A DNA stretch of 64,000 nucleotides from Sorex araneus (GCF_027595985.1 NC_073311.1:53354705-53418704), one strand, 5' to 3'; positions 30,216-42,302 are shown, counted from the first letter of the stretch. The notes: generated by a model from the letters alone, not told the origin. Made by a program: numbers and translations.

Positions 30216-30417
30216 AGCACACAGTGGCCCTCACATGGCCTCCCACAGGGAGAAGAGGCCGGACACAGGAGCGTTTACCCACTTCAGCTGCCGTTTAAGG
30301 ACGAGAAGGGGCAAAAGTGGGCAAGTGACTGTCATGCCAACCGCCTGGCTGATGCCAGGACCTGTGAGGTGCCCCCTCCCTCCCCCCCCAATTTCCTGCC
30401 TTGGAAAATCTCACACT

Positions 30418-30570
30418 GGGGCTGGAGCGACTGCACAGCGGGGAGGGCGTCTGCCTTGCATGCGGCCGGCCAAGTTCAATCCCCGGCATCCCATATGGTC
30501 CCCCGAGCACTCCTGACTGCAGAGCCAGGAGTGACCGCAGGGCAGCACCGGTGTGAGGCCCCCCCAAAAA
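30418..30570 (+). mobile_element. SOR-type SINE
   Basis: GGGGCTGGAGCGACTGCACA to GTGTGAGGCC and a short A run, with a partial deletion before GACTGCAGAGCCAGG. Confidence 0.9.
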
Positions 30571-31884
30571 ACACCCTTACGCCTTAGCAGGGAGTCTGGG
30601 TCAGTGTCTCCCACCATTCTCCGCCCGGCCCCTCTGACCCGGTCCCCTTCCTTCTGTCCTACGGTCTCGACTTGAGCCTCCTCGTCCGTGCCAAGGCCCC
30701 GCTCACGTCACTGCTACCTGCGGCCCCCCAGGGAGCACCACCCCGGGGAGCACTCGGCCCTCACTGGGGGTTGACCCAGGCCGAGTCCTGGCCACAAAGG
30801 CCGCCATCACTGCCCCATCTCCCGGCGAACAAGGCTGCGGCTCGCACCCCAGAGGCCGGACCCCAGCCAGGCCTGCGGTCTCCCTTCTCTGCACGGGAGC
30901 CAGGTCCTCCCTGCCCACCCAGGGCCTCCCGCACCCGAGCTCCACCCGGCTCCAGACACGCCGCCCCGGGGCCAGGGCAGGGCGACCCGAGGTGGAAACG
31001 CAGGCCGGGGAGAGGAAGGAGGACGCTGCCCCCAGTTGTCCGCAGTGACGGAGCTGGCACCCGGCAGCGCCAACAGGGGCGGGTCCACCTCCTGGAGGCC
31101 CTCCCTGCCGGGCCCAAGCACAGTGCCAGCGGGTCCCCAAACCACCGCTGCACACATGCGACACGCGACCTGTCCATTCCCTCCCTGCGCCCCACAGCCC
31201 CGAAGCTCGTTGCCGGGGGGTGGAGGGGGTGGGGAGGGTCCTTTTCAGCACGGCGCTCCGGCCACCTCGAGGGACACAGCAGCCGCCCGACCCCGTCCCG
31301 AGTGCCGGTGACACGGCCGCCGTTTCCTCTCCAGGGCTGGTCACACAATCCAGCCGCACCAGGAAGGGTGACGCAGCCGGCCCGGGAGGGTGCCCGGGCG
31401 GCACAGAAAGCCGACACCCGAGAACAGGCGCAAGCTGATCCCCGCGGCGGCCCTGGGGCTCCGGGCCCGACTGGCTCCTCGGGGCGATAACATCCGGAGG
31501 GGACAAAGCGGGATCTGGGTTAGCGGACCACGGGACCACGGCGGGGAGATGCCAGCAAACACCAAGCGCTGGCGGGTCTCGGTCTGGCTTCCCCTCGGGC
31601 AAGTCCCTGAAGCCGAACCACGGGCCCAAAGTCCTTCCCGAGCAGAAGAGGCCCGTCCCCCGTCCCCCCTGCACCCTGCACCTCGGGTGCAGACACAGCC
31701 CGGTGCTTTGGACCAGTCGCGCCATCCATCTCCAGGAGGGCAGCCCGGTTCCGTTTCTGCCCCAGGGTGATCTGCTGTAGCCTCACACCCAAGTGCTCCA
31801 CACCAGGAGTAGGGGCCTCCCCTCCTCCCTCCCTCCCTCCCTCCTCCCCTCCCTCCCAGTCAGACCCAGTCAGAACAAGGCGCA

Positions 31885-32057
31885 GACAGTACAGTGTGTG
31901 AGGTGCTGCCTTGCATGTGCCCAACCCAGGTTCGATCCCCGACAGCCCTTACGGTCCCCCAAGCCACTGCTTGGAGTCAGCCCTGAGCACAGAGCCTGGA
32001 GTCAGCCCTGAGCATTGCCGGGTGTGACCCAACAAAGCAAAAATAAATAAATAAATG
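31885..32057 (+). mobile_element. SOR-type SINE, diverged head
   Basis: GGTGCTGCCTTGCATGTG, GGTTCGATCCCCGAC, a duplicated GAGTCAGCCCTGAGCA block and an (AAAT)n tail. Confidence 0.85.
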
Positions 32058-32427
32058 ACTCCAACTTGATTTCTCCGTCTTTAGGGGGACTGTGACACCA
32101 TCTGTAGATAACCACGGGTCTCCGCTAAGTGGCGCGTGGAGGCTCGGACCCGGTACAGAGGCGTCCTAACCAACGCCCAGGACAGTCCGGCCCCAGAGCC
32201 AACCCAAGCAGTGGGGACAGGGCATAGCAGAGAGTGTCCTCGGGGACAGCTCGAACCTAGGGGAAAAGTCACGTGGTGCTGCACTTGCACGGGACAGGAA
32301 TGACCTTCCGCCGGAGACCCCGACGTCAGCAGGCCAGCATTCATCATAACGAAGAGCGGTGACTGTCACTCGGGCCACCAGACGTTTCCAACGTGCCCCC
32401 ACTGTCAGTAAGGAACGTTTGAAAATG

Positions 32428-32670
32428 GTGCTCGCAGGGGCTGGAGAGATAGCACAGCAGGTAGGGCGTTTGCCTTGCACGCGGCCGACCCAGGTTTGAT
32501 TCCCAGCATCCCATATGGTCCCCCAGCACCGCCAGGGGTAATTCCTGAGTGTAGAGCCAGGAGTAACCCCTGTGCATCGAAGGCTGTGACCCCCCCCCCG
32601 AAAAAAAAAAGAACACCAACCCCAAAATGGTGCTCGCTTCAGCAGCACATGTATTGAAATCAGAATGCAA
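32428..32670 (+). pseudogene. U6 snRNA pseudogene fragment, split by a SINE
   Basis: GTGCTCGC at 32428-32435 and 32630-32637, continuing TTCAGCAGCACATG and TATTGAAATCAGAATG, resembles the 5' 35-40 bases of U6 snRNA with scattered transition differences. The 3' part of U6 and its T run are missing, so it is not functional. Confidence 0.75.
32436..32623 (+). mobile_element. SOR-type SINE inserted in the U6 pseudogene
   Basis: Near-consensus element between perfect copies of AAAATGGTGCTCGC at 32422-32435 and 32624-32637. The duplicated target includes the first eight bases of the U6-like sequence. Confidence 0.95.
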
Positions 32671-33718
32671 GTTGGGAGGACAGTGATGGGCTGAAGCAAC
32701 AGTGATGCTCACGTGTGGGGGCAGAGCCCCCTCCTCTTCAATGCCCCCGGAGCAGTTTTCCATTTCTGCGGTGATGCAGGACACGTGTCTGAGGCTCAGG
32801 GAAGGGAAGTAGGAACCCCCCCACCCCCATCACGCGGACTGCTAGTTCCTGGCACGTGTTTCCTATCCCACTCGGTCACCCCGGAAAGGAGCCTCTGGCA
32901 GAGCCTACTCGGCGGTGAGCGGCATCGGGTCCCGTCCCGAACGGTCCTGTGCAAGGAGGTCGTGACCCACAGAGGCCAGGGGGGTGCGGGGCCACCCCAA
33001 CTCCCAGCGATTCCTGGCCCGCAGAGCCAGCAGGTATCATGCCAGGGTCGGCAGACACAGCGCTGCCCGACCACCCCAGGGCACCACCCAAGGCCACAAC
33101 ACGGTGCTGGGGCTCGGACCCGGACCAGGCACATGCTCCCGACTCTCTCCCGGGGGCCCCTGTGCGGTGCTTTCAAGAGAAAGCACCCGGGCGTCAGGCC
33201 AGGCCCCCAGAGAACGGATGCGCTCCCTCTCCTGTGCCCACCAGCCTCCAGGCCCCCCCCGGCAGGCCGCAGGGAACGCCCCTCTCGCCCAGGAGCACTC
33301 TGGGGGGGAGGGAGAACGCCCAGAGCCGGGGGCGCCCTCGGCGTCGGGGCCGAGATCACGGGGTCTGGTGTGTCTGGGCTGGGGCTCCAGTTCAAACACT
33401 CGGGGCACGTGTGGGGAGGATGAAACCAGGTGAGAAGTTTACTTCTATTAAGACGTCCGCCGCCCTTAAATCTTCCCTTCCCATAAAACGGAAGAGACAG
33501 GCGGCAGGATGACCGCAAGCAGCACCGCGCAGAGCCTGCAACGTGGGCGTGCGGGGACGGGAGAATGGACGGCGGCAGTGAGGAAGCGCCAGCCACCGAG
33601 GCCGGAGACAAGGCACCCCCCCACCCCCCCTGCTGACCGCCCCACAGCCAGGCCGGCCGAAGCCCCCAGGCCTCAGACACCCAGAGGTCCTGGACGCCAG
33701 TAAGAACCCAGACAGTTG

Positions 33719-33752
33719 GGGCTGGAGGGAGAGCACAGTGGGTGGGGCGCAC
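33719..33752 (+). mobile_element. SINE head fragment
   Basis: GGGGCTGGAGGGAGAGCACA and GTGGGTGGGGCG only; the rest is absent and a CACA-rich stretch follows. Confidence 0.7.
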
Positions 33753-34354
33753 AGAAAACACACATGCACAGAAAACACACATGCTAACGGTGACACCGAT
33801 CAGAGGTAATGATTAGGATGTTCTTTTTCAAATCTTGGAAAGCACCTGGACCTGCTCGCACCCCTGCACCCCTGCCCGCACCCCTCCTCAGGCCTATCAA
33901 GTAACGTGGGGGTCCAGGTGGGGCGAGGAGGGGGACAAAAAAACGACCGAGGGGACCTGAAGGCAACGGCTGGGCCCGGGCTTGGCACGAGGCCGCCGTG
34001 AGGACTCCTCCTGGCGGCAGCCGCGTCGGATGGGAGGGCACAGGGAGAAGAGACGCTGGCACCCGACACCCCTGGGGTGATTCTCAGCCCGGGGCTGAGT
34101 GTGGGTCATCCCCAGCCCCCGCCGGCCACACCGAGCAGGGTGCTGGGAGGCTCCCGGGCTGCGGGGGTGACGCTGGGTGCCCGACTGAACCAGGGTCAGT
34201 GGCAGGCGGGCAGGAGCCTTAACCCGGACTCTTGAACCCCAGGAAAAAAAAACTTCATAAAAATAACCTTTGGGAGGTGCTGGGGGTCCCAGCACAGCAG
34301 GGCGACTGCCCCTCCCCCGGGGAGTTACACCTCTGGCTCTCCAAAGTCAAATTT

Positions 34355-34505
34355 CTGGCAAGACAGTTCAATGCGCCGGGCTCCAAGTTTTGCATGCTGG
34401 AGGTCCGGGTTCGAGCCCCGGCACCCTCTGGTCCCCTGGAGCACCCCCAGGAGAGAAGCCACAGAGCTGCAAGTAACCTCGAGGCACTGCCGGGTGTGGA
34501 CAAAG
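34355..34505 (+). mobile_element. Diverged tRNA-derived SINE
   Basis: Has a box B (GGTTCGAGCCC) within a 5 bp T-stem-like pairing (CCGGG and CCCGG), then GCACTGCCGGGTGTGGAC. The head differs from SOR, so it may be an older subfamily. It is not a tRNA gene, as no acceptor or anticodon stem is evident. Confidence 0.55.
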
Positions 34506-34534
34506 CTTGGTTTGTTTGATTTTGGGTTTTTTTT

Positions 34535-34675
34535 TTTAGCTTGGTTTTTTGTTTCTGGGCTCAGGGCTCACTCCTGGCCCTGCACTCAGGGGTCACTGCT
34601 GGCATCAGGTGGGGGGTGGTGCCAGCGTCAACCGCATGCAAGGTGTGTGCCCTACCACTACCCTGTCTCCCAGCC
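34535..34675 (-). mobile_element. Diverged antisense SINE
   Basis: T-rich start, CTCACTCCTGGCCCTGCACT, CCGCATGCAAGGTGTGTGCC and a CTGTCTCCCAGCC end. Confidence 0.65.
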
Positions 34676-35469
34676 GCCTCGGAACTCTGGATAGGTGCAT
34701 GGGGGAGGAGGGGGCCTATGTCCCCCTCCCGGGGCCCAAGGCCAACAGACCCAGCGAGAAATCAAACCAGCCTGCTGGAGGGGCAAGACCTTTCATGGGG
34801 GCTGAAAGGGTTAACCGCCGCTTTTCCTTTTTCTCAATGAATCTACTCCCGAACACTCGCTCCCTTCAAATGTGTTTCGGTTTATGATGTTTCCAAAAAT
34901 AAACTTACGTAAGGCCTCACCAACAGAACCCAGTGTGATTCTGGTTCCTCTCCCTGGAAAAGTGCGAATTCCAGAGTCTTTCCAGCAGCCCCGGCACCGT
35001 CCCGGGCCCTGAGCCCGGGCCAGCGGGCCTCACGGCATCCCGGGCGCGGCCTTGGCCTGACCACACCTGCTTCCAGGGCCCCGAGGCTGAAAATAACTCT
35101 GGGACTTTAAAAAAAAAAAAAGGGGGGGGGGTGGGGCACAAGCCGGGCCCAGGGGGGCAGAGGGCACCCGCTCAGCCCCAGAAGGTGAAAGCGGAAGCGA
35201 CTGAGGCAGCCTCGCGCCCGCCCCCACAACCCCCGTCCCTGCTCTCCGGTCCCCATCACAGGAAGCCCCGCAAGCGCGCTGCGGTGGGCTCGTCTGCTGC
35301 CTTCTAACCTGGCCGGGGGCCGGAGACCTTGTTCCTAACGGCAGCTCCTGTCCGGGAATCAGGGCTGTGGAGCAAGATCAGCTGACGCGCCCAAGGGGGC
35401 TTCCCGAGGGAGGAGGCAGCTGGGTAAGGAACGGGTGGCCAGGTCTCAGGCAGTGGCCAGTCGGGACTG

Positions 35470-36362
35470 AGGGCCAGGGCCACCTCGCCAGTCGGGGGCC
35501 ACCTCACCAAACAGTCACCTCACAAACTGGGGCCACCTCACCACCCGGGGCCACCTCACCAGCTGGGTGGGGCCACCTCACCAGTTGAGGCCACCTCACC
35601 AAACAGGGTAACCTCACCAGCCAGGGTCATCTCGCCACCCAGGGCCACCTCACCAGCTGGGGTCATCTCACCAACCGGGGCCACCTCACCAGCCAGGGTC
35701 ACCTCACCAGCTGGGTGGGGCCACCTCACCAGTTGAGTCCACCTCACCAAAACAGAGTCACCTCACCAGCTGGCGCCACCTCACCAGCTGGGACCACCTC
35801 ACCAGCCAGGGTCATCTGGCCACCTCACCAGCCGGGGTCACCTCACCACCCGGGGCCACCTCACCAGCCAGGGTCACCTCACCAGCTGGGTGGGGCCACC
35901 TCACCAGTTGAGTCCACCTCACCAAAACGGAGTCACCTCACCAGCTGGCGCCACCTCACTAGCTGGGGCCACCTCGCCACCCAGGACCACCTCACCAGCT
36001 GGGACCACCTCACCAGCCAGGGTCATCTGGCCACCTCACCAGCTGGGGTCACCTCACCAGCTGGGGTCACCTTACCAACTGGGGTCACTTCACCAGCTGG
36101 GACCAACTCATCAGCTGGGGTCACCTCACCAACTGGAGTCATCTCGCCACCCAGGGCCACCTCATCAGCCTGGGCCACCTCACCAGTCACCTCACCAGCC
36201 AGGCCACCTCACCAGAGTCACCTCACCAGCCGGGGCCACCTCACCAGCTGGGGTCACCTCACCAGCCGGGGCCACCTCACCAACTGGGGCCACCTCACCA
36301 CTCAGGACCACCTCACCAATTGGGGCCACCTCACCAGCTGGGGCCACCTCACCAGCCGGGGG
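35470..36362. repeat. 18 bp minisatellite with higher-order structure
   Basis: About 50 units of GGGGCCACCTCACCAGCT with variants GTCACC, GCCGGGG and CATCTCGCCACC. A marker block CTGGGTGGGG recurs at 35563, 35711 and 35885, with similar unit order after each. The open frames rich in Ser/Pro/Ala/Gly are artefacts of an 18 bp (multiple of three) unit. Confidence 0.95.
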
Positions 36363-36889
36363 CCCAGGGAGGAGTTTATAACTAGGGTCTGCCCGAGTCT
36401 GACCCCCAGCACCTCCCCACATCCCAACTGTGGGCCCAGCAGCACCGCCTCAGTGACCCCGGGGCCACCCTGACGTAAGAGAGCCCCGTGGGGATCACCC
36501 CACTGATAGTCAACCCTGGCTGTGCCAAGCACCACAAAGGCGGTGCAGGGGTGCAAGTTTATAACCCGCAGAGCAGGGCTGGGGAGGGGGTGCGAAGGGC
36601 CGGCGCACACTCTGCAGCTCCGCAGGACCCCCGGGGATGCACGGTCCCTAAGCCGGCACCGCCCGCCCTCCCCAGCCCCCAGAGAGGTAAAACAGAGGCT
36701 GCGAACACGGCAACGAAGACGGTAACTCCCGGGCACTGGACAGCCTGGCCACGGCCCGCTCTGGGCAGGGCCTCCTCCTCCCTCCCTGGCAGCCCTGCCG
36801 CTCCCCTCGGGCGGCGTCACTTTCACAAACAAGGAATGAACAGGAGGGGGGAGGACCAAGCAGTGGTCATGCCACTGGCAACAGGAGGT

Positions 36890-36985
36890 GCTGACTCAGC
36901 TCTCTGCCCTGGGGGAACTCAGCTCCCAGCACTGGGGGAACTCAGTTCCCTGCATGGGGATAACTCGGCTCCCAGCACTGGCCTC
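36890..36985. repeat. Short tandem repeat of about 28 bp
   Basis: Three to four imperfect units of the type GGGGGAACTCAGCTCCCAGC. Confidence 0.85.
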
Positions 36986-37767
36986 GCATGCCCCTTCGGA
37001 GGCCCGGGTCAGTGGTGTAAGGAAGTGCGCCCACGGGGAGTCAGGACCTGGTCTGGACACAGCCAGGACACCAGGGACTGACCCAGCACCCAAGTGGGGG
37101 TCCCCATGTTCCCCTCCTGGTCCCAGAGCTGCTCCCCCCCCATCATCCGCCCCCTCCCTCCCACCCTCCCCCAGAGTCCAGCAGTCCACCCGCCTGCAGT
37201 TCCCAGGCCCGTACGTCTCGTGGGGGACGCCTCCTCTTCCCCATCTTGATCTCACGCTGAGATTAGGAGACTCTTATATTCCCCTGCCCCGTCTGAGTCC
37301 TGTCACTCTTCCCTTCTCCACTGGGGGGGGGGGTGGGACACATACCCAGGCCCTCCTATCAAAGCGAGCAGTCAGCTGTGTGTGGCCAGCCCTTCTCAGA
37401 CTCACCCAGCCATCCAGGTCAGCCTTTCCAACCCTCTGTTAATCTGCCACTATAAAATAGTTATTGGGTTGGGGGGCCGGGGGTTGTAGACAGAAAAAAG
37501 GCTTTCAGTTTGGCCTTTCATACACGGTTACGCTGAGTCAAGATCGTTAATTGAGTATCTTACATTTTCACGGGCCCTCAATTACCTCGACGGTCCAGCT
37601 ATGGCAGGGGGAAAAGGCCCACTGAAACCTCAGCACGAGACACCAACTCTCCGCGCGGTCAGCTGAAGATCTGTCTTGGTATCCCCGAGAGCCAAGAATC
37701 CCAGACGTGGAGCAGCCGGATGCAGACCTCGAAGCAGGGGCCCTTCGCTAGCCCGGAGAAGGGAGAG

Positions 37768-37925
37768 GGCCAGGGCGACAGCACAGCGGGCAGAGCACTT
37801 GCCTCGCAGAGACCGGCCCAGGTTCGATGCTGCCCCGCATCCCAGAGGGCCCCCCCTAGCACCGCCAGGAGAGATTCCGAGCGCAGAGGCAGGAGTGAGC
37901 CCTGAGCACCTCTGGCGTGTCCCTG
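37768..37925 (+). mobile_element. Diverged sense SINE
   Basis: GGGCCAGGGCGACAGCACAG at the head, CAGGTTCGATGC and GAGCCCTGAGCACCTC follow; the tail has decayed. Confidence 0.75.
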
Positions 37926-38390
37926 CCTGCCCACCCCACCCTGCAAAGGACATCACCAGAAACAGGAGCAGGGAGAGGAGACCGGAGGGGAAGACCCAAC
38001 AGCTCCCTGTTGAATTCTCCCCGCAGCCTCTCCCTCACAGTCTGAGCGTCTGAGCAGAGAGTGTGAGCGCTAACCTGCAGGGGACGCCGAGTGCCCAGGA
38101 GAAGGCGTAGGGCGCTGTGGTCTCTGCATCCTCCGGGCCTCTGCTTCTCCCAACAATTCCCTCACGGTGCCAACTGGGTTGGGACATGCCACCCCCACCC
38201 CACCCCCAGCCATGAGCCCCTCCTTACTGTCGAAGCTTCTGATTCCCACCCCGAAAATTACCAACCTTGGGTCTCTAAGCCAACAGGGGGCTCTGAGAAC
38301 AGATCGGGGCAGGGGGCAATGCCCCCAAGTTTGCTTTATGGGTGAAGAGCAGAAAAAACGCCACTGAGACACATTTTAAAGAAATGCTGG

Positions 38391-38562
38391 GGGGCTGGAG
38401 CAATAGCACAGCGGGTAGGGCGTTTGCCTTGCACGCGGCCTACCCGGGTTCAATTCCCAGCATCCCATATGGTCCCCTGAGCACCGCCAGGAGTGATTCC
38501 TGAGTGCAAAGTCAGGAGTAACCCCTGAGCATCACCAGGTGTGACCCAAAAAGAAAAAAAAA
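38391..38562 (+). mobile_element. SOR-type SINE
   Basis: Near-consensus sense element with box A, box B and an A-rich tail. Confidence 0.93.
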
Positions 38563-39384
38563 AGATACTGTGACAGCAAACATCGTAACATGACTCATTC
38601 CAGGAAAACCAAGACCCAGGCAACCGCACAAGCGAGCAGAGGGAAGAAGCGGGCAGAGAATCCCGGGGGAGGGACAGGCGCGGACCGAGGGGGAAGCCTG
38701 AAGCCCAAGATACACCCCCGCCGCCACCTGCCACGCGGGCGTTTAAACATCCCGGGCATTAACTACCACGGAAAGGCCCTCCAAGGGAACACAGGCAGGG
38801 AAGGGCCCACAATCCCCTGGAACAGTGCTCGCTGTTCTGAATTCTGTGGACACCAGCTAATCTGCCAAGACCAAGACAAAAAGATGCAAAGCGGGAGAGG
38901 ACCCCTGTTCGCTGGCCGAGCACCTGCGGGCTCGCTCGCGCCTGGGCGCCTTCCAGGCTCCCTCTACTCGCAAGAACTGTGTGGTGCTGGGGACGGAACC
39001 AGGACCCCTGCAGGCCGGGCCGGTGCTCCGGCCACCGGGGCATGTCGCCAGCTCCGAGGTCGCCTTCTTCACCAAGATGCCAGGTGAAGGAGCAGGCAGG
39101 TCTGAAACACACGCTGCCAGGAAAACCCCTTCGCTCCCCTGAACGTTCACACTCAGTGAGCTGTCAGGAAGGACAGACCTGCCGTCGGTGCGTCTGTCAA
39201 GGTGCGCGAGCTGGCGTTGCCCGGCATCCCGTGAGCGGGGAAACGGGGGGGATGGGGGGCAGTGAGGCAGGCCGCCCCCTCCCCAGCTCCCCACTCCTGG
39301 GGAAGCATTTCACGGAACCGTGCCCCTCTGGCCACATGCCTGAGGCCTGTCGGGGGGAATGAGTCTTCCTGCTGCTCCAGCGTT

Positions 39385-39525
39385 TTCATTTGGAGGGTGG
39401 AGAGGCCACACCGGGCCGTGCTCAGGGCTCAGTCCCGGCTCGGAGCTCAGGGATCACTTCGAGCCCCTCGAGGGACCACACAGCCCTACGGGGTGCCGGG
39501 GACCCAAGGAGAGGGCCCTGCTCGC
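39385..39525 (-). mobile_element. Diverged antisense SINE
   Basis: GGCCACACCGGGCCGTGCTC, GCTCAGTCCCGGCTCGGAGC and a decayed end. Confidence 0.55.
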
Positions 39526-40453
39526 GCTGCTGCCCCTCCCACTCCAAGGGCAGCCCCTTTCGGGGCAGAGCGGGAAGGAAGCAGGGGGCAGCACGGGGAC
39601 CCAGTAACTCGTGTTTCGGGGTTTCTGACTCTGTCACCGCCAAGAGACCAAGCTCTCGTCACCGCAGGGAGAACAAATGATCCAACCCAAGGCAAGACCC
39701 AGAGGAGACTGAGTCACCCTGGCCCAAGGCGTCGAGCGGCCGGTGTCCTGTGGACTGGGCTCGAGACGTCACTATGTGCAGGACAAACTGTCCAGACGCT
39801 CTGAGGGGACGAGATGGAGCAGAAGCCGACCCGTACGCTCGAAGGTGAACAAGGTGTCACCGATCCACCTCCAGGCACCGAGCGGCGTTCCCGTCCCTCT
39901 CGTCTGCGCTTCCTGTGACCCAGCCTGGGGAGTGTCACTGAATGAAATGACGACGGAAACCGAGACAACGCAGCACATGGGCGAGGGGGCAGGGCTGCCC
40001 ATCTCAAGGTCATGCCCACGGCTCCTGGAAAGACAGAAGCTAATGAAATCAGGTGGCTTTCGGCCGGAGCCACCGTTCCGTGCGCGGGGCGCTCGCCTTG
40101 CACACGGCCATCCCCGCTCTTGACACCTCACACGGCGCCCTGAGCTGGCCTGGAGTGGTCCGTGCGTGCAGAGCCGCCTGGGGTAGAGCCACACCGAAAG
40201 GTGACGTTCAACCAAAGCTAGGCGACCTCACTCCTGACCTTCCTTATTACCGTGTAACTCAAGACACGCCAGGCTGGGCTCCCTCGGCCTCAGAAAGCGC
40301 CTCCCTCTCCACACAGGCGTTCCTGAACTTCTGCACAAACACAAGCTCAGCGCCTGGGGGGGCAGGGGGCAGGGTGTAAGACGAAATCAGAAGTGAAGTG
40401 GACACAGATCTGCAGGACCAGGGGTGTGAGCCTGGGAGAAAGCCAAGGAAGGG

Positions 40454-40635
40454 GTGAGGGCTGGAGTAACAGCACAGCGGGTAGGGCGTTGGCCTTGCAC
40501 ATGGCCGACCTGGGTTCGATTCCCAGCATACCATATGGTCCCCCCAGCACTGCCAGGAGTAATTCCTGAGTGCATGAGCCAGGAGTAATCCCTGAGCATT
40601 GCCGGGTGTGACCCAAAAGAAAAAAAAAAAAAAAA
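40454..40635 (+). mobile_element. SOR-type SINE, first of a same-site pair
   Basis: Sense element between AGAAAGCCAAGGAAGGG copies at 40437-40453 and 40636-40652. Confidence 0.93.
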
Positions 40636-40652
40636 AGAAAGCCAAGGAAGGG

Positions 40653-40821
40653 GCTGGAGCGATAGCACAGTGGGTAAGGCATTTGCCTTGCACTTGGCCA
40701 ACCCGGGTTCGAGTCCCAGCATCCCATAGGGTCCCCCGAGCACCACCAGGAGTAATTCCTGAGTGTAGAGCCAGGAGTAACCCCTGAGCATCGCCGGGTG
40801 TGACCCAAAAAGCAAAAAACA
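40653..40821 (+). mobile_element. SOR-type SINE, second of a same-site pair
   Basis: Sense element that begins directly after the shared target copy at 40636-40652 and is followed by a third, imperfect copy (GAAAAAAGTCAAGGAAG, about 40822-40838). Confidence 0.92.
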
Positions 40822-41998
40822 GAAAAAAGTCAAGGAAGTCTTGAGGAGAAGCCTCACAGTGGGGGGGTGAGAGTGGGAAGTCTCCCCAACACCCGCTTCG
40901 TCTGGGGGCCCCTCTGGCCCAGCACCTTAGGGTGCGACAGTCTCTGTGGCGAGACCACCTGCTGCTGGGCCCACAGGAAGTCCCTGCACCATCTCTCGGG
41001 GTCCTCGCCCACCTTTCTTATGATTTTCCTAGTGTCTTATCCTGGATCGAGACCTTCACCCGATACAGGATTCCCCAACACTCTCCTGCTGAAAACGGCT
41101 TCTCCCCTTTGACAAAATGCCTTTCAGATTCAACTGCCCTGCTGCATGCGTTTCCAGTAATTTCTAAGGATATATACATGGTAGTTTTCATTCTCTTAAC
41201 TGTGTTCTGGCAGAAAAAAAGAAAATCTTTCCAAAGAGTTTGTTCTGCATATAAGTCTAAAATCGTTTTGCCTAATGGTTAGATGCACCATCCAATTTGA
41301 GTTCATTTTCCCGTAAGTTTTCTGTGAGGTATAAGGCATAGTTTAATTTTTTTTTCAAGACGTGGCATATGACACCCAACTGTTACATCACCCACTTTTT
41401 GGGGGGAGCGGGGGTGGGCAGTGCCAGGATTATACTCACGGCCACATGCTCTACCTCAGAGCCTCGGCCCAGGCCCTCCCCACAGTCCTGTCCAAGACTG
41501 GTCTTTGTCCACTGATTTGCTCTGGCCCTCTACCGACAACCCAGCAACACCTGGAGGAGAACAATGTGTGTGTGTGTGGGGGGGGCGGAGTCCATAAAGC
41601 TGCAGTGACGGAGTGTGATACGAGCCAAAGAACAGGTACACAAATCACCCCCACAGAACACACAGCCCAGAAACAGACTCCCAGAAGGAGCCAACTGACC
41701 TCTGACAAACGAGCACAGCGCCAAGAGTCTCTTCAACAAATGGTGCCCCAAGAGTCACATACCAAAAATCAAGCTAAGCGGTTGCCAGCACCCTTAACTT
41801 CTTGAAATTTGAAATTTCAAGGGGCAAGACCCAAAGAACAAAAGCTGCCAAAAGATACAAGCTACAAAAAGAAAGCTAAAAAAAAAAAAAAAACCCTCAC
41901 AAAATAAACTCAAAATGGACACATCAAAATCAGCAATGAGGCATCAGCTCCCCCCAGCAAGAATGGCCGGAAACAGGAAGTGCTGGCAGGAATGTGGC

Positions 41999-42038
41999 AA
42001 AAAAAAAAAAAAAGCAGCGGGGGGGGGGGGGGGGGGGG
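41999..42038. repeat. A run followed by a long G run
   Basis: About 15 A, then GCAGC, then about 18 G. Such runs are also prone to sequencing error. Confidence 0.85.
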
Positions 42039-42249
42039 CTCTCATCTGTTGGCGGGATGGTGGCTCTGTGTCAGCCTCTAGAAAACAGACCAGAGATGTC
42101 AAAAAGCTAAGAACAGAGTTTCCCTTGGAACCTGCAACCATACCAGCCCTGTAAAAGCACTATCGTGAAAGGGTGTGTAAAACTATATTCATTCTAGCAT
42201 TATTTATTATAGCAAAGATCTGGAAAGCACCTGAGTTCAAGAGCAGATG

Positions 42250-42251
42250 AC

Positions 42252-42286
<35 letters not shown>

Positions 42287-42302
42287 TGCATGCGTGCGTG
42301 CG
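42250..42302. repeat. (TG)n(CG)n(CATG)n microsatellite
   Basis: TG run followed by CG, then CATG and CGTG units, within the L1 fragment. Confidence 0.95.

Noticed and set aside
29518-30282. Cys-rich minus-strand repeats (CRGVCAVVC) that resemble a secreted or metallothionein-like protein
   Set aside because: Translation of the CACACCCCTGCA minisatellite; all three frames give similar repeats.
32428-32670. Functional U6 snRNA gene
   Set aside because: Only the 5' 35-40 bases match, the 3' half and terminator are missing and a SINE interrupts it.
34360-34430. tRNA gene with a perfect T-arm (GGTTCGAGCCC)
   Set aside because: No acceptor stem, D-arm or anticodon stem can be paired, and SINE-like sequence follows; read as a tRNA-derived SINE.
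35470-36362. CRISPR-like array
   Set aside because: Head-to-tail repeat without unique spacers, in a mammalian intron; no cas genes.
35715-36473. Ser/Pro/Ala/Gly and His-rich repetitive frame of 252 codons
   Set aside because: 18 bp unit is a multiple of three, so any open unit stays open; no coding context inside intron 1.
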